In this document: positions 19,814 to 28,446 of the stretch, one piece after another
Numbering within the stretch: the first letter of the stretch is position 1
Layout of the letters: the number at the start of each line of letters is the position of its first letter
Assembly: GCF_003345355.1 (NCBI RefSeq)
Contig: NZ_QQNB01000003.1
Span: forward strand, 124,001-188,000
Direction of reading: 5' to 3'
Source: Sphingomonas aracearum
GTDB taxonomy: Bacteria > Pseudomonadota > Alphaproteobacteria > Sphingomonadales > Sphingomonadaceae
Length of the DNA: 64,000 bases
Translations under genes and position numbers: made by a program
The notes under the pieces: model-generated
Seen by the model: only the letters and a program-made list of their open reading frames with translations
What the model was told of the DNA's origin: nothing
Databases searched by the model: none

Positions 19814-22027
19814 ATGGCCCGTTCCCCCCGAAAATCCGCTCGCAAACCTGCCGCCGACGTCCGCAAGGCCGGTCGCTGGCGTCGCCGCATCGGCTGGATT
19901 TTCGGGACGCTGGCGGGCCTCCTCCTGCTGGCGCTCGTCGGCCTGGTGGTCGCCGTGTACGTGCAGCGCTCGTCGCTGCCGAGCTTCGAGGATCTGAAGT
20001 CCTCGCCCAACGGCCAGATGATCCGCGTTCATGCCGCGGACGGCACGGTGATCGTCTCGCTGGGGCCAAGCTATGGCGAATGGCTGGGCTACAACCAGAT
20101 ACCCGAAGTGATGAAGGCGGCGATGGTGTCGGTGGAGGACCGCCGCTTCCGCAGCCACCCGGGCGTCGATCCGGTCGGCCTTGCCCGCTCGGTGAAGCTT
20201 GCGGTCCAGTATCGCGGCACCGGCCGGCGCCTGCAGGGCGCGTCCACCATCACGCAGCAGGTGGCGCGCACCATCTTCCTGTCGAACAAGTACGATTTCG
20301 GCCGCAAGCTGCACGAGATGCTGATCGCGCTCGCCATGGAGCGCAAGTTCACCAAGGACCAGATCCTCGAGCTGTACCTCAACAAGGTCTATTTCGGCGG
20401 CGGCGCCTATGGCATCGACGCCGCCAGCCGCAAGTTCTTCGGCCATTCCGCCGAGCACCTGTCGCTGAACGAGGCAGCGGTGATCGCCGGCCTCGTCAAG
20501 GCGCCGTCGCGCTATTCGCCCACCGCCGACCAGGACGCCGCCGTGGGCCGCGCCGGCGTGGTCATCCGCCTGATGGAGGAAACCGGCGCGATCTCCGCCG
20601 ACGAGGCCGCCGCCGCCGATCCCGCCGAGGCGAAGATGGTGCCCGAGCCGCGGCAGAACAGCGTGCGCTATTTCACCGACTGGGCGCTGCCGCAGCTGGA
20701 GATGCTGGTGGACGAAACCCAGCGTCCGCTGGAAGTGTGGACCACGCTGGACCTGAACATGCAGCGTGCCGCCGACGCCGCGGTGCGCGCCAACGTGCCG
20801 CGCGGCAGCCAGGGCGCGCTCGTCAGCCTCGACCGCGACGGCGCGGTGCGCGCCATGGTGGGCGGCACCGACTATGTCTCGTCGATCTACAACCGGGCGA
20901 CGCTGGCGGAGCGGCAGCCGGGCTCCGCCTTCAAGCTGTTCGTCTATCTCGCCGCGCTGGAGGCCGGGCACAAGCCGGACGACCAGGTGGTCGATGAGCC
21001 GGTGACGATCGACGGCTGGAGCCCGCGCAACGATTCGCGGCGCAATTCCGGTGCCATGGGGCTGCGCACGGCCTTTGCCTATTCGATCAACACGGTTGCG
21101 GCGAAGCTCGGCCAGGAAGTCGGCTTCCAGACGGTGGCCGACATGGCGCGGCGCTTTGGCATCACCACCCGCGTCAACACGCATCCAAGCATGGTGCTGG
21201 GCACCAGCGAGGTTCGGTTGATCGACATGACGCGCGCCTTTGCCTCCGTGGCCAACAAGGGCGTGGCGGTGACGCCCTATGGCATCACCAAGGTGACGGC
21301 CGGCGGCGAGGTGATCTACAGCCAGACGATCGACCGCAGCCATGTGCTGGTCGCGCCCTATGTGGCCGCGCAGATGACGGACCTGCTGCAGACCGCGGTG
21401 AACACCGGCACCGGCCGCGCGGCGCAGATCGGCCGCCCGGTGGCGGGCAAGACGGGCACCACCACGTCGAGCAAGGACGGCTGGTTCCTCGGCTTTTCGT
21501 CCGGCATCACCACCGGCGTGTGGATGGGCCGCGACGATGCCCGGCCGATCTCCGGCCTGCACGGCGGCACCGCGCCCGCGCGCGCGTTCCACGACTACAT
21601 GGTGAAGGCGGTCGCCAGCCGCCCGGTCGAGCAGTTCGACACGCAGGTGACCTTGCCCGAATGGCAGCTGGAGCCCGACGAGGAGAGCTATTTCGGCCAG
21701 CCGGACGAGGGCGTGCCGGGACAGGGACCGCTGGTGGACGCCGATGGCAATCCGATCGCCCCGGCCGAGCCACGCGGCGACGGCGAGGAGGAAGCGCCCC
21801 GGCCGACGGTGAACGGCGTGCCGCAATTGTCGCAGCAGCAGCCACAGCCCCAGCCGACCCCTGCGCTGCCCGCCACGCCGACCCAGCGGCTGGACCAGGA
21901 CTGGCTCAACCGGGTGACCGGGCGCGATCGGCCGGTGACCAATCGTCCGCCCGCCGGCGCCGCCCCGCCGCCGGTCACCGGCGAGCGCCCGCCGCTACGC
22001 TTTCAGGATTCCCGCCCCACCCAGTGA
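19814..22027 (+). CDS. mrcA: Penicillin-binding protein 1A-type (class A PBP)
   Basis: Bifunctional peptidoglycan synthase of 737 residues: cytoplasmic basic tail, one transmembrane helix (about 29-52), GT51 glycosyltransferase domain with catalytic Glu108 in VEDRRFRSH, and transpeptidase domain with S371-x-x-K374 (PGSAFK), S424-x-N426 (YSINT) and K546-T-G (GKTGT). The C-terminal 130 residues are a low-complexity Glu/Pro/Gln-rich tail. The 3' end overlaps the convergent ygjP gene by 25 bases. Confidence 0.92.
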   Translation: MARSPRKSARKPAADVRKAGRWRRRIGWIFGTLAGLLLLALVGLVVAVYVQRSSLPSFEDLKSSPNGQMIRVHAADGTVIVSLGPSYGEWLGYNQIPEVMKAAMVSVEDRRFRSHPGVDPVGLARSVKLAVQYRGTGRRLQGASTITQQVARTIFLSNKYDFGRKLHEMLIALAMERKFTKDQILELYLNKVYFGGGAYGIDAASRKFFGHSAEHLSLNEAAVIAGLVKAPSRYSPTADQDAAVGRAGVVIRLMEETGAISADEAAAADPAEAKMVPEPRQNSVRYFTDWALPQLEMLVDETQRPLEVWTTLDLNMQRAADAAVRANVPRGSQGALVSLDRDGAVRAMVGGTDYVSSIYNRATLAERQPGSAFKLFVYLAALEAGHKPDDQVVDEPVTIDGWSPRNDSRRNSGAMGLRTAFAYSINTVAAKLGQEVGFQTVADMARRFGITTRVNTHPSMVLGTSEVRLIDMTRAFASVANKGVAVTPYGITKVTAGGEVIYSQTIDRSHVLVAPYVAAQMTDLLQTAVNTGTGRAAQIGRPVAGKTGTTTSSKDGWFLGFSSGITTGVWMGRDDARPISGLHGGTAPARAFHDYMVKAVASRPVEQFDTQVTLPEWQLEPDEESYFGQPDEGVPGQGPLVDADGNPIAPAEPRGDGEEEAPRPTVNGVPQLSQQQPQPQPTPALPATPTQRLDQDWLNRVTGRDRPVTNRPPAGAAPPPVTGERPPLRFQDSRPTQ

Positions 22028-22689
22028 AGGGCGGCGCCGTTCGCCCGCAGCCAGGCGCGGACTTCCGCCGGATCGCGTTCGGCCAGGCTGCGTTCCAGCG
22101 CGTGGAAGCCCGCGCCATGATTCATGTGCACCCGGTGCGCCACCTCGTGCGCCACCGTGGCCCGGCGCACCCAGGTTGGCATCAGGACCAAGCGCCAGCT
22201 GTAGCGGATCGCGCCGGACGAGGAGCAGCTGCCCCAGCGTCCGCGCGCGTCACCAACGGCCACCTGGGTGACGGAAACGCCGGCGCGCGCCGCGAACTCC
22301 GCCGTTTCCACCGCCAGCACCCGCAGCGCCTCGCGCCGCAGCCACAGGGCGATGCGCCGGCCGAGCCCTTCCGCAGGGCCACCGCAGACCAGTCGATCTG
22401 GCTCGCGCACGATCCGCCGGGGGCGCCCCTCCTGCCAGTCGATCGTTACCTCCACGCCTTCGAGCGGCAGCGTTCCGCCGGCGACGAACGGGCGCGCCTG
22501 CGGCAACCGGGCGCACTGCGCCTCGATCCACGGCCGATGCTTCTCCGCCCAGGCGAGCGCCGGCTTCAGCGCGGCGCGCGGCGGCAAGGTGAGGCGCACG
22601 CGCCCGCTGACGGGATCCACCGACAGCTTCGCCCGCCGCGCGCGGGCATGGCGCACGACGTCCAGGTCGATGGGGTTGTGCACCTTCAT
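22003..22689 (-). CDS. YgjP-like (DUF45) zinc metallopeptidase
   Basis: A 228-residue protein of the SprT-like/YgjP DUF45 family. The zinc site HEVAH lies in VAHEVAHRVHMNHGAGFHALE with the third ligand His at NHGAGFH, preceded by RGRWGSCSS, the family signature. ATG 22689 (MKVHNPID) is chosen: the 14-codon extension to 22731 is encoded by the palindromic repeat and is not protein-like. Substrates of the family are unknown. Confidence 0.85.
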   Translation of the reverse strand: MKVHNPIDLDVVRHARARRAKLSVDPVSGRVRLTLPPRAALKPALAWAEKHRPWIEAQCARLPQARPFVAGGTLPLEGVEVTIDWQEGRPRRIVREPDRLVCGGPAEGLGRRIALWLRREALRVLAVETAEFAARAGVSVTQVAVGDARGRWGSCSSSGAIRYSWRLVLMPTWVRRATVAHEVAHRVHMNHGAGFHALERSLAERDPAEVRAWLRANGAALHWVGRES

Positions 22690-22693
22690 CGTT

Positions 22694-22790
22694 CCCCGGC
22701 GAAGGCCGGGGCCCAGGTCGAGAACGTCCATGAAGAACGTCCCGCATCGTCATTCAAGCCTTCCCAACTGGGCCCCGGCCTTCGCCGGGG
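22694..22790. repeat. Paired palindromic repeat (REP-like)
   Basis: Two perfect inverted copies of a 23-base unit, at 22694-22716 and 22768-22790, separated by 51 bases. Each copy is itself a hairpin, CCCCGGCGAAGGCCGGGG with loop GAAG. The element separates ycgN from ygjP. Similar GC-rich palindromes occur at 34140-34159 and in degenerate form near 10370-10465. It resembles chromosomal repeats common in sphingomonads and could act as terminator, mRNA stabiliser or a MITE-like element. Confidence 0.8.
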
Positions 22791-22801
22791 AGCAGCAGCG
22801 C

Positions 22802-23236
22802 TCACAGCTCGCGATCGACCACATGGTTCTCCAGGTCGCCGGCGACCACTTCCGATACCGTCCAGCCGCGAACCGACTCGCCTGCGCGGTGCACCGCCTC
22901 GCGATCACCGCTGACGAGATAGTGCCAGTCGGGCAGCGGCCGTCCTTCCGCCCGCAGCCGGTAGGCGCAGGTGCGCGGCAGCCACGCCATCTGCGGCAGA
23001 TTGTCGCGCGTCAGCCGCACGCATTCGCTGACGAACGCCTTGCGATGACGATAGTTGGAGCAGAAGCCGGTGTCGCGGTCGAGCAGGCGGCAGGCGACGT
23101 TGGTCGCGGCCAGCTCGCCGGTGTCCGCGTCCTCCAGCTTGTGCAGGCAGCATTTGCCGCAGCCATCGCACAGGGCCTCCCATTGTGCGCGGTCCAGCGT
23201 CGCCAGCGGCGCTTCCCAGAACTTTACTTCACCCAT
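22802..23236 (-). CDS. YcgN/UPF0260 family cysteine-cluster protein
   Basis: A 144-residue YkgJ/YcgN-type protein with an iron- or zinc-binding cysteine pattern: LCDGCGKCCLHK at the N-terminus, then NVACRLLD, GFCSNYRHRK, SECVRL and RTCAYRL. FWEAPLATLDRAQWEALCDGCG is typical of UPF0260. ATG 23236 overlaps the SCO1-like gene by 13 bases on the same strand. Function is not established. Confidence 0.85.
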   Translation of the reverse strand: MGEVKFWEAPLATLDRAQWEALCDGCGKCCLHKLEDADTGELAATNVACRLLDRDTGFCSNYRHRKAFVSECVRLTRDNLPQMAWLPRTCAYRLRAEGRPLPDWHYLVSGDREAVHRAGESVRGWTVSEVVAGDLENHVVDREL

Positions 23237-23820
23237 TTCCTGATCTCGGCCGCGATGGCTTGCAGCGGCCCTTCCTGCGGCAACAATGCCAGCGGCTCGC
23301 CTTCCGGACCCATCAGATAGGCCTGCCGGCTGTGATTTACGAGATAGCCGCCGCCCGGCTGCTTGTCGCCGACCTGATGGAAGATCGCATATTCCTTCGC
23401 CACCGCGTCGATCGCCTGCGGGCTGCCGGTCAGCCCCACCATGCGCGGATGAAAGGCGGACACGAACTGCTTCAGCACCGCCGGCGTATCGCGCGCCGGA
23501 TCCACCGTGATGAAGATCGGCACCACCCTGGCGGCCAGCGCCGGATCGCTCTTCTCGAGCAGGCGCAGGGCCGCGCCGATATTCTGCACGTCCACCGGGC
23601 ACACGTCCGGGCAGAAAGTGTAGCCGAAATAGACGATGCGGTACTTGCCGGCGAAATCCCTGTCGCTGACGCTGCGGCCGTTCTGGTCGGTGAGCGTGAA
23701 CGGCCCGCCGATCCTGGCGCCGGCCAGCGGCGGCTGGGCGGGGGCGGCGGCGGGTGGGTCGGGCGAGCAGGCGGCAAGCGTCAGGAGAAGCGCGGCGGCA
23801 ACGCGAGGAAAACCGTTCAT
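23224..23820 (-). CDS. SCO1/SenC-family lipoprotein
   Basis: A 198-residue copper-binding thioredoxin-fold protein that helps assemble the CuA site of cytochrome oxidase. The lipobox LTLAACS predicts a membrane-anchored lipoprotein on the periplasmic side. Copper ligands are C-x3-C in TFCPDVCP and the distant His in VNHSRQAYLM. ATG 23820 (MNGFPR) is preferred because it starts directly at the signal peptide; 23835 is an alternative. Confidence 0.88.
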   Translation of the reverse strand: MNGFPRVAAALLLTLAACSPDPPAAAPAQPPLAGARIGGPFTLTDQNGRSVSDRDFAGKYRIVYFGYTFCPDVCPVDVQNIGAALRLLEKSDPALAARVVPIFITVDPARDTPAVLKQFVSAFHPRMVGLTGSPQAIDAVAKEYAIFHQVGDKQPGGGYLVNHSRQAYLMGPEGEPLALLPQEGPLQAIAAEIRKWVK

Positions 23821-23884
23821 GGCATCGCCAGCCATGGTCTGTTAGAGGCTCGCGCGCAAGTTTCTCCCCACCCGAGGCTCCTCC

Positions 23885-24499
23885 GTGAAGCGCATCCTTC
23901 CTTCCGCCATCCTGGCTTCCGCGATCGTCGCCGCGCCCGCGCCGGCGCAGCGCATGTCGGACAGCTACCTGTTCCTCAAGGCCCTGCGCGACGAGGACGG
24001 CAACAAGGTGAACTCGATGGTCACGTCGTCGGGCGGCGCGATCATCAACACCGCGCGCGACATCTCGTCGGGCGAAAGCGCGCTGCACGTCACCGTGCGC
24101 GGCGGCAACCTGACCTATACCCGCTTTCTCCTGGATCGCGGGGCCAACCCGAACGTGGAGGACGGCAAGGGCGACACGCCCCTGCTCCTCGCCACCGCGG
24201 CCAACCGGCAGGACCTGGTGGAGGCGCTGCTCAACAGCCGCGAGGTGAAGGCCAACGTCAACATGCCCGACGCGCGCGGCTTCACCGCGCTGATCCGGGC
24301 GGTGCAGAACCGCAATCTCGCCCTGGTCACCCTGCTGCTCAAGGCCGGTGCCGATCCGGACCGCACCGAGAACGGGTCCGGCTATTCGGCGCGCGATTAT
24401 GCGCGGCAGGCAAGCCGCAGCCCCGAACTGCTGAAGGCGATCGAGGCCGCGCCCAAGGTGAACAAGGCGCCGGTGTCCGGCCCCGTGCTGCGCCGCTGA
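23885..24499 (+). CDS. Secreted ankyrin-repeat protein
   Basis: A 204-residue protein with a GTG start, a cleavable signal peptide (ILPSAILASAIVAAPAPAQ) and about three to four ankyrin repeats: ESALHVTVRGGNLTYTRFLL, GDTPLLLATAANRQDLVEALL and GFTALIRAVQNRNLALVTLLL. The repeats predict a periplasmic protein-protein interaction role. Divergent from the SCO1-like gene with 64 bases between starts. Confidence 0.8.
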   Translation: MKRILPSAILASAIVAAPAPAQRMSDSYLFLKALRDEDGNKVNSMVTSSGGAIINTARDISSGESALHVTVRGGNLTYTRFLLDRGANPNVEDGKGDTPLLLATAANRQDLVEALLNSREVKANVNMPDARGFTALIRAVQNRNLALVTLLLKAGADPDRTENGSGYSARDYARQASRSPELLKAIEAAPKVNKAPVSGPVLRR

Positions 24500-24500
24500 G

Positions 24501-24986
24501 TTAACCCGCGAGCAGCTGCGCCAGCGTCACCGGCGCAAAATCGTGCACGTCGACGCCGACATCGAACTGGCGCGGCATCGGCTTCAACCGGCCATGGCTG
24601 TGGCCGTGGAGGTTGATCGCGCGCCGGTGCTGGCCGTTCCACGCGCGAAAGGCGTAATGGCACAGGACGAGCCGGTGGCCGTCCAGCTCCAGCTCGGCAT
24701 AGTCGCCGGTGCTCGCCCAGCCTTCCGCCGCCAGCGTCGCGTCCGGATCGTTGTTGCCGCGCAGCAGGTGCTTGCGCCCGTTGAGCCGCGCGAGGAGCGC
24801 GGGCACCTCGGCCGGCCTGCGGGCGACATCGCCCAGGTGCCAGACCTCGTCCTCCGGCCCGACCGTCCCGTTCCAGCGACGCAGCAGCACCTCGTCCATC
24901 TCCGCGGTGGAGGCGAACGGCCGGCGCCAGATGTTGATCGTGCGATGGTCGCCGAAATGCGTGTCGGCGGTGAAGAAGACGGTCAT
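24501..24986 (-). CDS. Metallophosphoesterase
   Basis: A 161-residue calcineurin-like phosphoesterase. All metal-binding motifs are visible: FTADTHFGD (DxH), VWHLGDVAR (GD), RGNNDPD (GNxD in place of GNHD), LCHYAF and GHSHG. Such short members hydrolyse phosphodiesters or nucleotides; the substrate is not identifiable. The start overlaps the stop of the SPL-family gene by 4 bases (ATGA), suggesting the two act together or are co-regulated. Confidence 0.85.
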   Translation of the reverse strand: MTVFFTADTHFGDHRTINIWRRPFASTAEMDEVLLRRWNGTVGPEDEVWHLGDVARRPAEVPALLARLNGRKHLLRGNNDPDATLAAEGWASTGDYAELELDGHRLVLCHYAFRAWNGQHRRAINLHGHSHGRLKPMPRQFDVGVDVHDFAPVTLAQLLAG

Positions 24987-26068
24987 GTCCAGTAGAGGAT
25001 GCGCGCGGCGGGCAGCGCCTCGCCGATCCGCCGTTCGAAAAAGCTGCGCAGCGCCTTCATGGTGGCGGCATCATAGACCTGCTTCTCGGTGCCGAACTTC
25101 GTGCGCTTGGTGGAGCGGTTCTCCCCCGTCATGTCGAGCGCGGAGCCGGGATACCAGCTGTCCAGCACCGCCTTCGATCCGGCGGTGAAGCGGTGGGTGA
25201 TGAGTTCGGCGGTGATGTCGAGGTCCGGCACGCCGGCGAGCGCGGCGGCGGCATCGTCGATCAGCGCGCCATAGGCCTCCTCCCAGCCCTGGGCGGCGAT
25301 GATCGGCGCGATCGTCAGCCCCACCGGATAGCCGGCCAGCGCCATCTGCCGCAGCGCCGCGAGCCGGGCGGCGACCGGGGAGGTGCCTCCCTCGAACCGC
25401 GCAAAGGCGCGCGGGTTGAGCGAGGCGCGCATCCGCGTGCGCCCGCCATGATCGAGGGCAAGGAGCGGGGAGACATCGGCGAACTTGGAGGTGAAGCGCA
25501 GCTGCGCCGCCGCCTGCCATTGCCCGAACCAGGCGATGGCGGCCGACAGCGATCCCGTCAGCGGCTCCAGCGCGAGCGGATCGGTGTAGCAGCTCGCCTC
25601 GAACGTGGTGCCCTCGTGCACGCGGTCCCGGTTGCGCGAGGTGATCGTGCCCTGGCCGAGATAGGCGGGGAGCCCGTCGAGGATCTCCTCCAGATTGGCG
25701 TAGACGCGCGTGATCGGCGGCCCCTTCAGTGAGCCGGCAAGATAGCAATAGCTGCAATGCGCGGGGCAGCCCTCGGCCAGGTCCACCCGCCAGTCGGCGC
25801 TGGGCGCGATCGGTTGCAGCCGGCGCTTGGACGGCGGGGCGACCACCACCGCCAGGGTCGACTTGGCCTCGGTATAAGCGCGGCGCGGGTCGTCGGGGTT
25901 GTCGAGCATCAGCCGATCGGACGCCAGCTCGCGCACCTCGATCCCTGCCGCCGCCGCGCGCTCCATGATGGCGCGGCCATGCGCCCATTCGCGCGCCGAC
26001 CGCGTGACGAGCACGCGCTTGGGCCGCCAGGCGGGCAGGGCGCGAGGGAGGGGAGCGGTGGCGGCCAT
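24983..26068 (-). CDS. Spore photoproduct lyase family radical SAM protein
   Basis: A 361-residue radical SAM protein of the SPL family. The Fe-S cluster motif is C101-x3-C105-x2-C108 in EGCPAHCSYCYL, as in Bacillus SplB, not the standard C-x3-C-x2-C spacing of other families alone but the same context. TFEASCYTDPLALEPLT places Cys160 where SplB has its H-atom-donor Cys; RFTSKF, TRMRASLNPR, FEGGTSP and TAELITHRFT also align with SplB. SplB repairs the spore thymine dimer in endospores, which alphaproteobacteria do not make, so the substrate here is unknown. Confidence 0.8.
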   Translation of the reverse strand: MAATAPLPRALPAWRPKRVLVTRSAREWAHGRAIMERAAAAGIEVRELASDRLMLDNPDDPRRAYTEAKSTLAVVVAPPSKRRLQPIAPSADWRVDLAEGCPAHCSYCYLAGSLKGPPITRVYANLEEILDGLPAYLGQGTITSRNRDRVHEGTTFEASCYTDPLALEPLTGSLSAAIAWFGQWQAAAQLRFTSKFADVSPLLALDHGGRTRMRASLNPRAFARFEGGTSPVAARLAALRQMALAGYPVGLTIAPIIAAQGWEEAYGALIDDAAAALAGVPDLDITAELITHRFTAGSKAVLDSWYPGSALDMTGENRSTKRTKFGTEKQVYDAATMKALRSFFERRIGEALPAARILYWT

Positions 26069-26097
26069 CCCTTCCGAACGAGCGGTGCGCGCGGAAT

Positions 26098-26120
26098 ATC
26101 CTCCCCGGGCCGGGGAGGAT
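26098..26120 (-). terminator. Hairpin downstream of hydroxyacid dehydrogenase
   Basis: A perfect 9-bp stem, ATCCTCCCC at 26098-26106 and GGGGAGGAT at 26112-26120, with a 5-base loop. It sits 6 bases past the stop of the minus-strand dehydrogenase gene and upstream of the SPL gene. It lacks a clear U-run, so Rho-independent termination is plausible but not proven. Confidence 0.55.
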
Positions 26121-26125
26121 TGATC

Positions 26126-27025
26126 TCAGGGCAGCGGCGTCACCAGCGGCTCGCCGGCGAAGAAGGCGTCGAGATTGGCGCGCACCAGCGCCGCCATTTC
26201 GGTGCGCGCCTCCCGGGTGGCGCTGCCATGGTGCGGGCTCAGCACCACCTGGTCGAACGAGGTGAGCGCGGCCGGAACGTGCGGCTCCTCGGCGAACACG
26301 TCGAGCCCGGCACCGGCGATCGTGCCCGCCGCCAGCGCGGCGACCAGCGCTTCCTGATCGACCAGGCTGCCGCGCGCCACGTTGACGAGGATGCCGTCCG
26401 GCCCGAGCGCGGCGAGCACGCTTGCGTCCACCGCATGCTTCGTCTCCGCGCCGCCCGGCGCGATCAGGATCAGCACGTCGCTCTGCTCCGCCAGCGCCTG
26501 GAGGGTCGGCACGAAGCGCCAGGGCAGCTCCGGCTTGGCGGAGCGCGCGCAGTACAGCAGCTCGGACGCGAACGGCGCGGCCCGGGCGGCGATGGCGCGG
26601 CCGATCTCGCCCATGCCGAACACGCCGATCCGCCGTCCGCTCGCCCGGCTCGACAGCGGCACCGTCCATCCGCGCGCGCGCATCACCCGGTCGTTGGGAA
26701 TGATCCGCCGCTGCACCGCCAGCATCAGCGCGATCGCCTGGTCGGCGACGTCGGCGGTCAGCACGCCCGGCGTCGTGGTCACCTGCACGCCGCGCATGCG
26801 CGCTTCTTCCAGATCGACGCCCTCGTGGCCGACGCCGTGAATCGCCACCAGCCGCATCCGCGGCAGGCGGTCCATCAGGTCGCCGTCTACCATCACGCTG
26901 CCCGAGCCCACGATCGCGCGCACCGCCACTTCCGGCTCCTCCACGATGCGATAGCGCTCGGCCAGCGCCTGGCGCAGCGGCAGCGACGTCTTCTGGAGAA
27001 GGAGCACGGTGGGGGCGTCGGTCAT
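26126..27025 (-). CDS. D-2-hydroxyacid dehydrogenase
   Basis: A 299-residue NAD(P)H-dependent reductase of the glyoxylate/hydroxypyruvate reductase type. The nucleotide-binding GxGxxG is IGVFGMGEIGRAIA; catalytic Arg, Glu and His are in VNVARGSLVD, DVFAEEP and LSPHHGSAT. Substrate could be hydroxypyruvate, glyoxylate or another 2-keto acid. With malate synthase elsewhere in the window a link to glyoxylate metabolism is possible but unproven. Confidence 0.85.
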   Translation of the reverse strand: MTDAPTVLLLQKTSLPLRQALAERYRIVEEPEVAVRAIVGSGSVMVDGDLMDRLPRMRLVAIHGVGHEGVDLEEARMRGVQVTTTPGVLTADVADQAIALMLAVQRRIIPNDRVMRARGWTVPLSSRASGRRIGVFGMGEIGRAIAARAAPFASELLYCARSAKPELPWRFVPTLQALAEQSDVLILIAPGGAETKHAVDASVLAALGPDGILVNVARGSLVDQEALVAALAAGTIAGAGLDVFAEEPHVPAALTSFDQVVLSPHHGSATREARTEMAALVRANLDAFFAGEPLVTPLP

Positions 27026-27079
27026 GCAGGGGCTTTCAACGGGGCAGGGGCGCAGGTCAACGCTCGAGCGAGCGGCCGA

Positions 27080-27331
27080 TCAGGGCATCGCCAGGCTGGC
27101 GAGCTCGCGGATGGAAATGCCGTAGGTGGCGCAGATATGCTCGCGCAGCCGGGTCTTGGCCGCTGCCATTTCCAGATAGGCCGCCTCCTCCGCGGCCTCG
27201 GCGCGCAGGTCCACGCGGAAGCTGTCGGGCACCAGCGCCTCCCATGTCGTCGCATGCGCGCGCGCCGCGCTGCGCACCTCGGCCACCAGCGCGCGGCCCC
27301 GCTCTTCGATGCTGCCCTCGATCACGTCCAT
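27080..27331 (-). CDS. Hypothetical helical protein, 83 aa
   Basis: An 83-residue acidic, mostly alpha-helical protein (ALVAEVRSAARAHATTWEAL in the first half, MAAAKTRLREHI in the second). No signal peptide or membrane segment is seen. It is divergent from ruvB with 79 bases between starts and 54 bases upstream of the dehydrogenase on the same strand. No family recognised. Confidence 0.6.
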   Translation of the reverse strand: MDVIEGSIEERGRALVAEVRSAARAHATTWEALVPDSFRVDLRAEAAEEAAYLEMAAAKTRLREHICATYGISIRELASLAMP

Positions 27332-27410
27332 GGGGAGGCAACGAAGTTATGCGCGATCGGTGCCCTCTTGCTCGACAGCGGCCGCGGCCATGCGCTAACC
27401 GGAACACATC

Positions 27411-28433
27411 GTGACCGATGCCGACCGCCTGCTGACCGCCAGCCGCCGCCCCGAGGACGTGGACGCGGCGCTTCGCCCCAAGAGCCTGGACGAGTTCGTC
27501 GGGCAGAAGGCGGCGCGCGAGAACCTGCGCGTGTTCATCGAGGCGGCGCGCGGGCGCGGCGACGCGCTGGACCATGTGCTGTTCTTCGGCCCGCCGGGGC
27601 TGGGCAAGACCACGCTGGCGCAGATCATCGCGCGCGAGATGGGGGTGGGCTTTCGCGCCACCTCCGGTCCGGTGATCGCCAAGTCGGGCGATCTCGCGGC
27701 GCTGCTCACCAATCTCGAGGACGGCGACGTGCTGTTCATTGACGAGATCCACCGGCTCAACCCGGCGGTGGAGGAGGTGCTGTACCCGGCGATGGAGGAT
27801 CGCGCGCTGGACCTGATGATCGGCGAAGGGCCGTCCGCGCGCTCCGTCCGCATCGACCTGCCGCGCTTCACCCTGGTCGGCGCGACCACCCGCCAGGGCC
27901 TGCTGACGACGCCGCTGCGCGACCGGTTCGGCATTCCCGTGCGGCTGCAATTCTACACGGTGGAGGAGCTGACCTCGGTGGTCACCCGCGCCGCGCGGCT
28001 GCTGGACCTGGCCATCGCGCCCGATGGTGCGGCGGAGATCGCGCGGCGTGCGCGCGGCACCCCGCGCATCGCCGGCCGCCTGCTGCGCCGCGTGCGCGAT
28101 TTCGCCAATGTGGCGGGGCGCGACGTGGTGGACCGGGTAGCCGCAGACGGCGCGCTCACCCGGCTGGAGGTGGACAAGCTCGGCCTCGACGCGATGGACC
28201 GGCGCTACCTGCACATGATCGCCGACATCTATCGCGGCGGCCCGGTGGGCGTGGAGACGCTCGCCGCCGGCCTGTCCGAGCCGCGCGACACGATCGAGGA
28301 AGTGATCGAGCCCTATCTGATCCAGCTCGGCCTCGTCGCTCGCACCGCGCGCGGCCGCTGCCTCAATGCGGCCGGGTGGAAGCATCTCGGCCTCAACCCG
28401 CCGGCGGGCAGCCAGGACGGGCTCTTCGACTGA
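27411..28433 (+). CDS. ruvB: Holliday junction branch migration helicase RuvB
   Basis: AAA+ motor of the RuvAB complex, 340 residues, GTG start. Walker [15 protein letters not shown], Walker [11 protein letters not shown], sensor 1 [20 protein letters not shown] with the Arg finger and sensor 2 [16 protein letters not shown] are intact, and the C-terminal winged helix ([15 protein letters not shown]) is present. ruvA and ruvC are not in the window. A 13-base gap leads to the beta-helix gene. Confidence 0.97.
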   Translation: MTDADRLLTASRRPEDVDAALRPKSLDEFVGQKAARENLRVFIEAARGRGDALDHVLFFGPPGLGKTTLAQIIAREMGVGFRATSGPVIAKSGDLAALLTNLEDGDVLFIDEIHRLNPAVEEVLYPAMEDRALDLMIGEGPSARSVRIDLPRFTLVGATTRQGLLTTPLRDRFGIPVRLQFYTVEELTSVVTRAARLLDLAIAPDGAAEIARRARGTPRIAGRLLRRVRDFANVAGRDVVDRVAADGALTRLEVDKLGLDAMDRRYLHMIADIYRGGPVGVETLAAGLSEPRDTIEEVIEPYLIQLGLVARTARGRCLNAAGWKHLGLNPPAGSQDGLFD

Positions 28434-28446
28434 GAAGGACAGGCGC

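Noticed and set aside
22690..22731. 14-codon N-terminal extension of ygjP
   Set aside because: It is encoded by the palindromic repeat, and MKVHNPID at 22689 is a better start.
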